Source of the DNA: Aeromonas tecta
GTDB taxonomy: Bacteria; Pseudomonadota; Gammaproteobacteria; Enterobacterales; Aeromonadaceae
Assembly (NCBI RefSeq): GCF_000820185.1
Contig: NZ_CDCA01000034.1
Span: 1 to 64,000 of the forward strand
DNA length: 64,000 bases
Direction: 5' to 3'
The notes beneath the pieces were generated by a model that ran no database searches, was not told the DNA's origin, and saw only the letters and a list, made by a program, of their open reading frames with translations. Of the stretch, positions 30,613 through 37,586 are shown piece after piece. Made by a program: the position numbers and the translations under genes. Position 1 is the first letter of the stretch. Each line of letters starts with the position of its first letter.

Positions 30613-31590
30613 ATGCGTTTCAATTATTCCGACCTCAATCCCGATCTCATCATGGATGCCATCGATCTCAGCGGCCTGCGCATCGATTCCGGTCTGCTCG
30701 AACTCAACAGCTACGAGAACCGGGTCTACCAGTTTCAGGACGAGGATCGGCGCCGCTACGTGGTGAAGTTCTATCGTCCCGGCCGCTGGGATCGGGCCCA
30801 GATCCTGGAGGAGCACAGCTTTGCCGCCCGCCTCAACGAGGCGGAGATCCCGGTGGCGGCGCCGCTGAGTTTCGCCGGTGAAACCCTGCTGGAGCATCAG
30901 GGTTACCCCTTCGCCATCTGGCAGAGCGTGGGTGGCCGCCAGTTCGAGGTGGATAACCTGGATCAGCTGGAGTGGGTCGGGCGCTACCTTGGCCGTATCC
31001 ACCAGATTGGGGCCAGTCGGCCTTTCCATCACAGAGTCAGGTTGGATGTGGAGAGCATGCTGCATGAGCCACGTCAGCTGCTGGCGGCCGGCGAATGGGT
31101 GCCGAGCGGCCTGGCCAAGCAGTTCTTCGGGGTGCTGGACGAGCTGATCCGCCACGTATGCGACGCCATGACCCTGGATGTGGCGCAGATCTCCCTGCAC
31201 GGGGATTGCCATCCCGGCAACATCCTGTGGCGCGATGGCCCCATGTTCGTCGACCTCGATGATTGCCGCACCGGCCCCGCCATCCAGGACTTGTGGATGC
31301 TGCTGTCGGGGGATCGCAACGAGCAGCAGATCCAGCTCGATACTCTGCTGGCCGGTTACGAGGAGTTTATGGAGTTTGATCCGAGGGAATTGGCCTTGAT
31401 TGAACCGCTGCGGGCCATGCGCATCGTCCATTACATGGCCTGGCTGGCCCGGCGCTGGGAAGATCCGGCCTTCCCCCGCCACTTCCCCTGGTTTGGCACC
31501 GACCACTACTGGCGCCAGCAGATAGCCACCCTGCATGATCAGTTGGAGGCCCTGAAGGCCCCGCCGCTGAGCCTGATGCCGAATTGGTGA
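30613..31590 (+). CDS. srkA: Stress response kinase A (YihE/RdoA)
   Basis: SrkA is a cytosolic Ser/Thr kinase with an aminoglycoside-phosphotransferase fold that limits stress death. The 325-residue protein has LNSYENRVYQFQDEDRRRYV in the N-lobe, catalytic SLHGDCHPGNILWRDG near residue 195, and MFVDLDDCRTGPAIQDLWML, which carries the metal Asp. I use the ATG at 30613 (GGTGGA 4 bases upstream); the ATG at 30601 follows a hairpin directly. dsbA follows, as in E. coli, but 245 bases away behind a 57-bp tandem repeat. The start of the spacer may be an echo of this gene's end. Confidence 0.92.
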   Translation: MRFNYSDLNPDLIMDAIDLSGLRIDSGLLELNSYENRVYQFQDEDRRRYVVKFYRPGRWDRAQILEEHSFAARLNEAEIPVAAPLSFAGETLLEHQGYPFAIWQSVGGRQFEVDNLDQLEWVGRYLGRIHQIGASRPFHHRVRLDVESMLHEPRQLLAAGEWVPSGLAKQFFGVLDELIRHVCDAMTLDVAQISLHGDCHPGNILWRDGPMFVDLDDCRTGPAIQDLWMLLSGDRNEQQIQLDTLLAGYEEFMEFDPRELALIEPLRAMRIVHYMAWLARRWEDPAFPRHFPWFGTDHYWRQQIATLHDQLEALKAPPLSLMPNW

Positions 31591-31626
31591 GGCCCTGAAT
31601 GATGGGCAGGGCGGTCCACCGCCGCT

Positions 31627-31773
31627 GCCTTTGTCATTGACGTTGGCGGGGGGACACAACCAATGCCTTGCACTGCATGTCCCGCCTTTGTCATTGACGT
31701 TGGCGGGGGGGCGCAACCAATGCCTTGCACTGCATGTCCTGCCTTTGTCATTGACGTTGGCGGGGGGACACAA
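31627..31773 (+). repeat. 57-bp tandem repeat, about 2.6 copies, between srkA and dsbA
   Basis: Copies begin at 31627, 31684 and 31741 (the last cut at about 33 bases) and are nearly identical. Each contains TTGACG, a good -35 sequence, followed by a G-run. With 57 a multiple of three, one plus-strand frame stays open through all copies (unit PLSLTLAGGHNQCLALHVP), but there is no sign of a real start. The third copy ends in a different sequence, putting TAGGCT 17 bases after TTGACG, which could be a dsbA promoter. Confidence 0.9.
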
Positions 31774-31835
31774 TAGGCTTGGACTGCTTCGGTTCGCCGG
31801 GCGTGCCTCACAGTGATCCCTTAACAGGAAACGTC

Positions 31836-32444
31836 ATGAAAAAAGTACTATTTTTCCTCGCTGCCATGCTGATGATCCCCATGGTTCACGCCGCCCCGGA
31901 ATTCAAGGAAGGCGTCAACTATGACGTGGTCAGCCAGACCGGCAGTGCCCAACCGGAGGTGCTGGAGTTCTTCTCCTACTTCTGCCCGCACTGCGCCAAG
32001 TTCGAGCCGATTGCCGCGGATCTGAAGAAGAGCCTGCCGGAAGGCGTGCCGATGAAGAAAAACCCGGTGGCCTTCCTGGGCCGTGAGATGGGTCCCGAGA
32101 TGCAGCGCGCCTACGCCGTTGCCAACCTGTTGAACGTCGAAAACAAGCTGACTCCGGCCATCTTCGACAAGATCCACACTCAGCGCCAGATGCCGCAGAG
32201 CCGTGCTGACGTGAAGCAGGTCTTCGTGGATAACGGCGTGCCGGCCGAAGAGTTCGACGGCGCCGTCGACAGCTTCGCCGTCTCCGGCATGGTCTCCCAG
32301 TTTGACCGCAACACCGAGAGCTACAACGTGCGCGGTGTGCCGGCCTTCCTGGTCAATGGCAAGTACATGGTGAAGATTGAATCCATTACTTCCCAGGAGC
32401 AGTTCAACCAGCTGGTGAAATTCCTGCTGGCCAAGAAAGACTGA
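31836..32444 (+). CDS. dsbA: Periplasmic thiol:disulfide oxidase
   Basis: DsbA puts disulfides into exported proteins. The 202-residue precursor has a signal peptide (MKKVLFFLAAMLMIPMVHAA), the active site FFSYFCPHCAKF (CPHC near residue 49), and the cis-proline loop VRGVPAF near 167. An AACAGGAAACGTC site precedes the ATG. It follows srkA as in E. coli but is separated by a tandem repeat, so it probably has its own promoter. A strong terminator follows. Confidence 0.96.
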   Translation: MKKVLFFLAAMLMIPMVHAAPEFKEGVNYDVVSQTGSAQPEVLEFFSYFCPHCAKFEPIAADLKKSLPEGVPMKKNPVAFLGREMGPEMQRAYAVANLLNVENKLTPAIFDKIHTQRQMPQSRADVKQVFVDNGVPAEEFDGAVDSFAVSGMVSQFDRNTESYNVRGVPAFLVNGKYMVKIESITSQEQFNQLVKFLLAKKD

Positions 32445-32461
32445 CCCTAAGCCAGGTCTAT

Positions 32462-32496
32462 AAAAAAGCCCGCCGGTGCAAACCGGCGGGCTTTTT
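32462..32496. terminator. Terminator between dsbA and pncB
   Basis: A 15-bp stem (AAAAAGCCCGCCGGT with its partner at 32482-32496) has a GCAA loop, with A- and T-runs for both directions. Confidence 0.88.
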
Positions 32497-32519
32497 GTTT
32501 GGCATCGTTTCGCCGGGGG

Positions 32520-33698
32520 TCAGACCCCGACGTGGAACGCCTGCTTGAGGTTGCGGATAAAGTCCGCATCCCGGCACAGGGTCTTGCCCGGGCTGTCGGA
32601 GATCTTGGCGACCGGGCCGCCGTTGCACTCCATCAGCTTGAACACGATGTTCATGGGGCTGACGCCGGGCAGATCGCAGGTGAGCTTGGTGCCGATGCCG
32701 AAGCTGGTGTTGATGCGACCGCGGAAGTGGCGGAACAGCTCCACCGCCTTGTCCAGGTTGAGGCCGTCGGAGAACACCAGCGTCTTGTCGGTGGGATCGA
32801 TGCCGAGCCGCTGATAGTGGCTGATGGCCTTCTCCCCCCACACCACGGGATCGCCGGAGTCATGGCGCAGCCCCTGATAGCGGCTGGCGAGATCGAAGTC
32901 GAAGTCGCGCAAGAAGGCATCCATGGTGATGCAATCGGTCAGCGCGATGCCGAGGTGGTTGGTGAACTCGTCCAGCCAGCTGGTGAGGGCGGCGCGCTGG
33001 CTGTGCTCGAGCGGGAAGCCGAGTTGCTGGTGGGCCTGGAACCATTCATGGGCCTGGGTGCCCACCGCCGGCAGTCCGTACTTCTGGGCCAACTGGTAGT
33101 TGCTGGTGCCACGAAACGCCGGCAGGCGCTCCTTGAGGCGGCCCACCACGGCGTCCTGCACCGCGTGGGAGAAGCGGCGACGGGTGCCAAAGTCGATAAG
33201 ATTGAACTCTTCCATTTCCGCTGGGCTCAGGGTCAGCTCCAGCTTGTCTATTTTCTGATCCAGCCGGGTCAGTGCCTGGCTCACCCCAAACTGGGGATAG
33301 CGGAAGCGGTTGCGCATCTCGCTGATGATGGCGAGTACCGGGATCTCCCACAAAATAACGTCCTGCCATGGGCCTTCTACACGGACGTTGATGCGGCCAT
33401 CTTGCTCAAACACCCGCAATAGTGAGGCGTCCAGCGGCTTGCGGCGCAGGTGATCCAGGTAGTCGGCGGTAAAGAAGGGGCGCTCGGCCAGGAAGTTAAG
33501 CTCGGACTTGGTGAGCCGCAGGGAGCCGGCGAGGCGCAGCTGCTCCTCGATCTCCCCCATCATGGGCAGCAGATCTTCCTCGTTGCGGCTGTGGAATTCG
33601 GCTACCACCTCGGCATCGGGATAGCGATGGAACACCGCCTGCTGCATGTGCAGTTTGTAGGCGTCGGTGTCGAGCAAGCTGTTGAGAATGGGAGGCAT
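32520..33698 (-). CDS. pncB: Nicotinate phosphoribosyltransferase
   Basis: PncB converts nicotinate to NaMN using PRPP and ATP, the entry step of NAD salvage. The 392-residue protein starts MPPILNSLLDTDAYKLHMQQ, the family N-terminus, and has LRHDSGDPVVWGEKAI near residue 280. The phosphorylated histidine usually sits in a TSN.H context, and its equivalent should be checked. GAGGAG lies 7 bases before the ATG. It follows pncA on the same strand, and both diverge from nrtR. A degenerate copy of its first 20 codons lies between pncA and this start. Confidence 0.95.
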   Translation of the reverse strand: MPPILNSLLDTDAYKLHMQQAVFHRYPDAEVVAEFHSRNEEDLLPMMGEIEEQLRLAGSLRLTKSELNFLAERPFFTADYLDHLRRKPLDASLLRVFEQDGRINVRVEGPWQDVILWEIPVLAIISEMRNRFRYPQFGVSQALTRLDQKIDKLELTLSPAEMEEFNLIDFGTRRRFSHAVQDAVVGRLKERLPAFRGTSNYQLAQKYGLPAVGTQAHEWFQAHQQLGFPLEHSQRAALTSWLDEFTNHLGIALTDCITMDAFLRDFDFDLASRYQGLRHDSGDPVVWGEKAISHYQRLGIDPTDKTLVFSDGLNLDKAVELFRHFRGRINTSFGIGTKLTCDLPGVSPMNIVFKLMECNGGPVAKISDSPGKTLCRDADFIRNLKQAFHVGV

Positions 33699-33699
33699 A

Positions 33700-33798
33700 T
33701 CAGACTCCTCGCAGACGGGTGAGCGCGGGGGCGCACTCCTGCTGCTTAGGTAGTTTGCAGGCGCCGATGTCGACGAGACGGGTGAGGATGGGAGACAT
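33700..33798 (-). pseudogene. Echo of the pncB 5' end (32-codon micro-ORF)
   Basis: This reads MSPILTRLVDIGACKLPKQQ and on to a stop that overlaps the bases before the pncB ATG. The real pncB begins MPPILNSLLDTDAYKLHMQQ. The first 64 bases align without gaps at about 77 percent by my count. Both copies start in the context CTGATATG.CTCCCAT. As it stands it is an intact micro-ORF between pncA and pncB and might couple their translation. Confidence 0.8.
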
Positions 33799-33799
33799 A

Positions 33800-34435
33800 T
33801 CAGGCATCCAGCAGGCGTTGTACGTGGGTCAGGGTCTGGGCCAGCTCGGCCCCGGCCTCGGTCATCTGGGTGTGGGCTTGGGCGACGGTCTCGGGGGCGA
33901 TGCCACGGCAGGCATCGAGGTGCACTATCACCCTGAAACCGGCGCGGCGCAGCTGCAACACGCTGGTCTTGACGCAGTAGTCGGTGGCGAGGCCGCCGAC
34001 CAGCAGGGTGTCGACGCCACGGGCCTGCAGAAACTCGATGAGCCCGGTGCTGCGCCGCTCGGCGAGATCATGGAAGCAGGCACCATAGGGATGCAGATCC
34101 GGCTCGACCCCCTTCCAGACGAAGAAGTCGTAATCGATGGGGGCGGGCAGGCCATCGAGCAGCTCGAAGCCCGCAGTGCCCGGCACGCAGTGCGCCGGCC
34201 AGGTGAGATCAGCATTGGGCATGTCCAGCGGCAGCAGCATGCCGGCGGGATCGGTGACGACCCAGGCGGCATTGCGGGGATGGGCATCCTTGCTGCCGAT
34301 ACGCAGGCTGGCGAGGGCCGCCTGAGCGTTGAGCGCAGCCACTATCTCATCCCCGCCCACGACGGGCAGTTCGTTCGGGCAGAGCGGGGTGAACCCCTTC
34401 TGCGCATCAATATCCAGGCTGGCAACGGTTCCCAT
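33800..34435 (-). CDS. pncA: Nicotinamidase
   Basis: PncA deamidates nicotinamide to nicotinate, the substrate of the next gene product. The 211-residue protein has the catalytic Asp (LDIDAQKGF), the Lys (FFVWKGVEP) and the nucleophilic Cys (GGLATDYCVKTSV) of the isochorismatase fold, and metal-ligand His residues in DAHPRN. The ATG at 34435 follows AGGAGCCATC; the longer frame upstream is not needed. It stands divergent from nrtR, its probable regulator. Confidence 0.94.
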   Translation of the reverse strand: MGTVASLDIDAQKGFTPLCPNELPVVGGDEIVAALNAQAALASLRIGSKDAHPRNAAWVVTDPAGMLLPLDMPNADLTWPAHCVPGTAGFELLDGLPAPIDYDFFVWKGVEPDLHPYGACFHDLAERRSTGLIEFLQARGVDTLLVGGLATDYCVKTSVLQLRRAGFRVIVHLDACRGIAPETVAQAHTQMTEAGAELAQTLTHVQRLLDA

Positions 34436-34508
34436 GATGGCTCCTGCACATACTATTCTTGTGATATTATCTACCAAACATTATTAGAAGGCGAGCAGGT
34501 CGACCAAG

Positions 34509-35159
34509 ATGCCGAGAATGAGTCTGGATATGGTGGTGCTGCGGTTGAACGAGGAGCGGCTCGAGCTGCTTCTCGAGACCCGCGATCGTCCCCCCTTTGC
34601 CCAATGCTGGCAGCTGCCGGCCCTGCGCATCGACGAGACCCGGGACCGGGATCTGGACGCCGCTCGTCATCGCCTGCTGGCGGAGTGGGGGCTGGGCCAC
34701 TGCTACAGCGAGCAGGTCTGCACCCTCGGCAACCTGGAGCGGGATCCGCGCGGTTGGTCCACCACCCTGGTTTATCTCTGTCTGGTGGAGCCCGAGGTGG
34801 AGGTGGTGCGCGGTTGCTGGCAGCCACTCTCGGCCCTGCCGGGGCTCAGCCTCGCCTTCGATCATGTGAACCTCATTGCCAAGGGGCTGGAGCGGCTGCG
34901 CATCAAGAGCCGCTACAGCACCCTGCCACTGCAACTGCTGGGGCCCGAGTTCACCCTCTCCGAGGTGCAGCGCGCCTTCGAGATAGTGCTGCAAACCCCT
35001 ATGAATACGGCAGCCTTTCGCAAGCGCATCCACCGTGCCGACATCCTGGTGGATACCGGCCGCAAGCGCACCGGCAAGCAACGCCCCGCCATCCTCTACC
35101 GGCTGGAGAGCCCCTGCTGCGTGATGTTCGATCAGGTGATGCACGGAGCGGAAGCATGA
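34509..35159 (+). CDS. nrtR: Nudix-related repressor of NAD metabolism
   Basis: The 216-residue protein joins an N-terminal Nudix-like domain (residues 1-145) that lacks an intact catalytic Nudix box to a C-terminal winged helix (EFTLSEVQRAFEIVL, then FRKRIHRADILVDTG). This is the NrtR layout: an ADP-ribose-responsive repressor. Divergent pncA-pncB make it the obvious local regulator. The AT-rich 73-base gap must hold the operator, though I could not mark a convincing palindrome. The start could also be the ATG at 34518. Its stop overlaps the next gene. Confidence 0.85.
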   Translation: MPRMSLDMVVLRLNEERLELLLETRDRPPFAQCWQLPALRIDETRDRDLDAARHRLLAEWGLGHCYSEQVCTLGNLERDPRGWSTTLVYLCLVEPEVEVVRGCWQPLSALPGLSLAFDHVNLIAKGLERLRIKSRYSTLPLQLLGPEFTLSEVQRAFEIVLQTPMNTAAFRKRIHRADILVDTGRKRTGKQRPAILYRLESPCCVMFDQVMHGAEA

Positions 35160-35641
35160 GTCAGGTCGGTGTACCCAAGGTGCTGGTCAGCGCCTGTCTG
35201 CTGGGGCAGCCGGTGCGCTACGACGGTCAGAGCAAGGGCATCGTCAGCGACTGGTTGAAGGTGCTGGGGGCCGAGGGCAGGGTGTTGTCATTCTGCCCCG
35301 AGGTGGCGGGCGGCCTGCCGACCCCGCGCCCTCCTGCCGAGCGGCAGGGTGAGTGGGTAGTGACTGCAAGCGGCTTGGATGTGACTGCCGAGTTCGATCG
35401 CGGCGCCGAACTGGCGTTGCAACGCTGCCAGGCCCAGGGCATTCGCTTCGCCCTGCTCAAAGAAGGCAGCCCCTCCTGTGGCAGCGGCCGCATCTACAAC
35501 GGCCGCTTCGAGGGCACCTCCATAACGGGTGAGGGCAAGACCACGGCCCTGCTGCGCCGTCACGGTATTCAGGTCTTCTCTGAGGATCAGTTGCCGGACT
35601 TGGCCGCGGCGCTCGCCTTGGCGGCTTCTACCGCCGCCTGA
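35156..35641 (+). CDS. DUF523 family protein (YbbK-like)
   Basis: The 161-residue protein has the DUF523 signature: VLVSACLLGQPVRYDGQSK at the start, FCPEVAGGLPTPRPPAE in the middle and LLKEGSPSCGSGRIYNG, with conserved cysteines that may bind a metal or cluster. The function is unknown. Its ATG overlaps the nrtR stop (ATGA), so it is translationally coupled. Its last 55 bases overlap the end of the convergent acyltransferase gene. Confidence 0.88.
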   Translation: MSQVGVPKVLVSACLLGQPVRYDGQSKGIVSDWLKVLGAEGRVLSFCPEVAGGLPTPRPPAERQGEWVVTASGLDVTAEFDRGAELALQRCQAQGIRFALLKEGSPSCGSGRIYNGRFEGTSITGEGKTTALLRRHGIQVFSEDQLPDLAAALALAASTAA

Positions 35642-36540
35642 GTCAGGGCATCGGCCTCCTGCCACTGGGCCAGCGTCTTGTCTTTCTCCTGCCAGCGCTG
35701 GTTCAGCCACTGCTGGAAGCCGCGCTTGAACTGCTTGTCGTTGAAGTAATCCCCCACCAGCTGCCCATCCACCGGCAGCTCCTCGATGCGCACCCGAATG
35801 CGCTTCATCCGCCCCATCAAGAAGTCCTTGAAGGGCGTCTCGTTGTTGTCCGGGTAACTGATGGTGACGTTGATCAGGCTGTCGAACTGCTCCCCCATGG
35901 CGGCCAGGGTGAAGGCCAGCCCCGCCGCCTTGGGCGGCATCAGGTGGCGATAGGGGGAGCGCACCGCATCCCGCTTGGGCTCGGTGAAGCGGGTGCCTTC
36001 CACGAAGTTGATGACGGTGGTGGGAATGTGGCGAAACTTCTCGCAGGCCTTGCGCGTGGTCTCTATGTCCTGGCCCCGCAGGTGCGGGTTGCGCAGTAAA
36101 AACTCCCTCGAGTAACGGCGCATGAAGGGCATGTCCAGCCCCCAGCAGGCCAGTCCCATCAGCGGGATATAGATAAGCTCGTGCTTCATGAAGAACTTGG
36201 GCACCGGCAGCCGGTCCCGAAACAGATGACCCAGCACCACTATGTCGGTCCAGCTCATGTGGTTGCTGACGATCAGGTACCAACCATCCTTGCGCAGCCG
36301 GGTCTCGTCTTCGATCTGCCACTCGATGCGGGTGGTGAGGCGGATGACGAAGGCGTTGCAGGCGAGCCAGAAACGCATGATGCCGTTGTTGATGTGGCTG
36401 CAGGCGCGGCTGAGGGCCGGGATCGGCAGCAGCTTGAGCAGGGAGACCAGCAGGATCAGGCTGGAGACCAGGATGATGAACAATATGGTCAGGCTGGCGC
36501 TGATGAACATCACCAGCGGGCCGGGCAGAAAGGTTAGCAT
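35587..36540 (-). CDS. YihG-like 1-acyl-glycerol-3-phosphate acyltransferase (copy 2)
   Basis: The 317-residue protein has an N-terminal membrane region (to about residue 40) and the acyltransferase motifs NHMSWTD (motif I) and FVEGTRF (motif III) of the PlsC-like LPLAT fold. It is a close paralogue of the gene immediately upstream, sharing the pattern RHIPTTVINFVEGTRF versus RHIPVSVMNFVEGTRF and the ending QQWLN.W.EKD. The C-terminus has an Ala-rich tail. The two probably form an operon and may differ in acyl preference. The start is not well marked. Confidence 0.85.
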   Translation of the reverse strand: MLTFLPGPLVMFISASLTILFIILVSSLILLVSLLKLLPIPALSRACSHINNGIMRFWLACNAFVIRLTTRIEWQIEDETRLRKDGWYLIVSNHMSWTDIVVLGHLFRDRLPVPKFFMKHELIYIPLMGLACWGLDMPFMRRYSREFLLRNPHLRGQDIETTRKACEKFRHIPTTVINFVEGTRFTEPKRDAVRSPYRHLMPPKAAGLAFTLAAMGEQFDSLINVTISYPDNNETPFKDFLMGRMKRIRVRIEELPVDGQLVGDYFNDKQFKRGFQQWLNQRWQEKDKTLAQWQEADALTQAAVEAAKASAAAKSGN

Positions 36541-36549
36541 GGGCGTCGT

Positions 36550-37449
36550 TTACTGTGTCTCGTCCGCCAGCAGCTGGCTCAGGGTCTGATCTTTCTCGTG
36601 CCAGATCCCGTTCAACCACTGTTGAAACTCTTGTTGGAATTCGGGGTCATTGAAGTAATCCCCCACCAGATTGCGTTCGATCGGCAGAAACCGCACCCGA
36701 ACCTTGATCTCCTTGACCCGCCCGCACATGAAGTCCCAATAACTGGGAATACCGCCCGGATAGGCGATGGTCACATCCACCAGTTTGTGCAGTTGATCCC
36801 CCATGGCCGCCAGGGTAAAGGCGACGCCGCCTGCCCTCGGGTGCAGCAGATGGCGATAGGGCGCGGCCTGCTTGTCATGCTTGTGAGCGGTGAAGCGGGT
36901 GCCCTCGACGAAGTTCATCACACTCACCGGAATGTGGCGGAACTTGGCACAGGCCTTGCGCGTCGTTTCTATGTCTTTTCCCTTCAGATGAGGGCGCTTT
37001 TCCAGAAATTTACGGGAATAACGTCGCATGAAGGGGAAGTCCAGCGCCCACCAGGCCAGGCCGAGAAAAGGTACCCAAATCAGTTCTTTCTTGAGGAAAA
37101 ACTTCAGGAAGGGGATTTTCTGATTAAAAATCCGCTGTAATACCAGTATGTCGACCCAGGATTGATGGTTGGCAATCACCATATACCACTCATTCCGGCT
37201 CCCTTTGTCCACTCCGACCACCTCAAAAGGGGTTCTGATGATGACTTTCTGGATCAGGTTGTTGAAACCAATCCAGCAGCTGGCACAGCCGTCCAGCAGT
37301 GCGTTGCACAGGGTGCGCCAGCCCTTGAGCGGCAGCAACAGCTTGACCAGGCCGAGCAGCAGGATGGGGACAAACCAGAACAGGGTGTTGAAGAAATAGA
37401 GCAGGGTCGAGAGGCTGCCACGCAGCCGCTCTATCAGCTTGTTTTGCAT
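36550..37449 (-). CDS. yihG: YihG-like acyltransferase (copy 1)
   Basis: The 299-residue protein has an N-terminal membrane region (FFNTLFWFVPILLLGLVKLL), motif I NHQSWVD near residue 92 and motif III FVEGTRF near 168. It places acyl chains on lysophosphatidic acid in the inner membrane. E. coli YihG is a second enzyme of this type beside PlsC and also lies in the yihD-dsbA neighbourhood. Nine bases separate its stop from the paralogue downstream. Confidence 0.87.
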   Translation of the reverse strand: MQNKLIERLRGSLSTLLYFFNTLFWFVPILLLGLVKLLLPLKGWRTLCNALLDGCASCWIGFNNLIQKVIIRTPFEVVGVDKGSRNEWYMVIANHQSWVDILVLQRIFNQKIPFLKFFLKKELIWVPFLGLAWWALDFPFMRRYSRKFLEKRPHLKGKDIETTRKACAKFRHIPVSVMNFVEGTRFTAHKHDKQAAPYRHLLHPRAGGVAFTLAAMGDQLHKLVDVTIAYPGGIPSYWDFMCGRVKEIKVRVRFLPIERNLVGDYFNDPEFQQEFQQWLNGIWHEKDQTLSQLLADETQ

Positions 37450-37586
37450 GAGTCGAATCCGTCTTCTTGTCTGTGGGTGACCAACAAGTGGTCAGATCTG
37501 TGGCCATAGTATCAGCCGATGCGCCGCGAGACCATGTATGGCACCTTGATCCACATAGGACTCACTCATCCTTAAACCCCCAAGAT

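Noticed and set aside
31627-31773. 57-bp direct repeats as a CRISPR array
   Set aside because: The copies are contiguous with no unique spacers, and there are no cas genes.
33719-35641. 640-codon plus-strand frame across pncA and nrtR
   Set aside because: Only the last 161 codons (from 35156) are a real protein; the rest is antisense to pncA and out of frame with nrtR.
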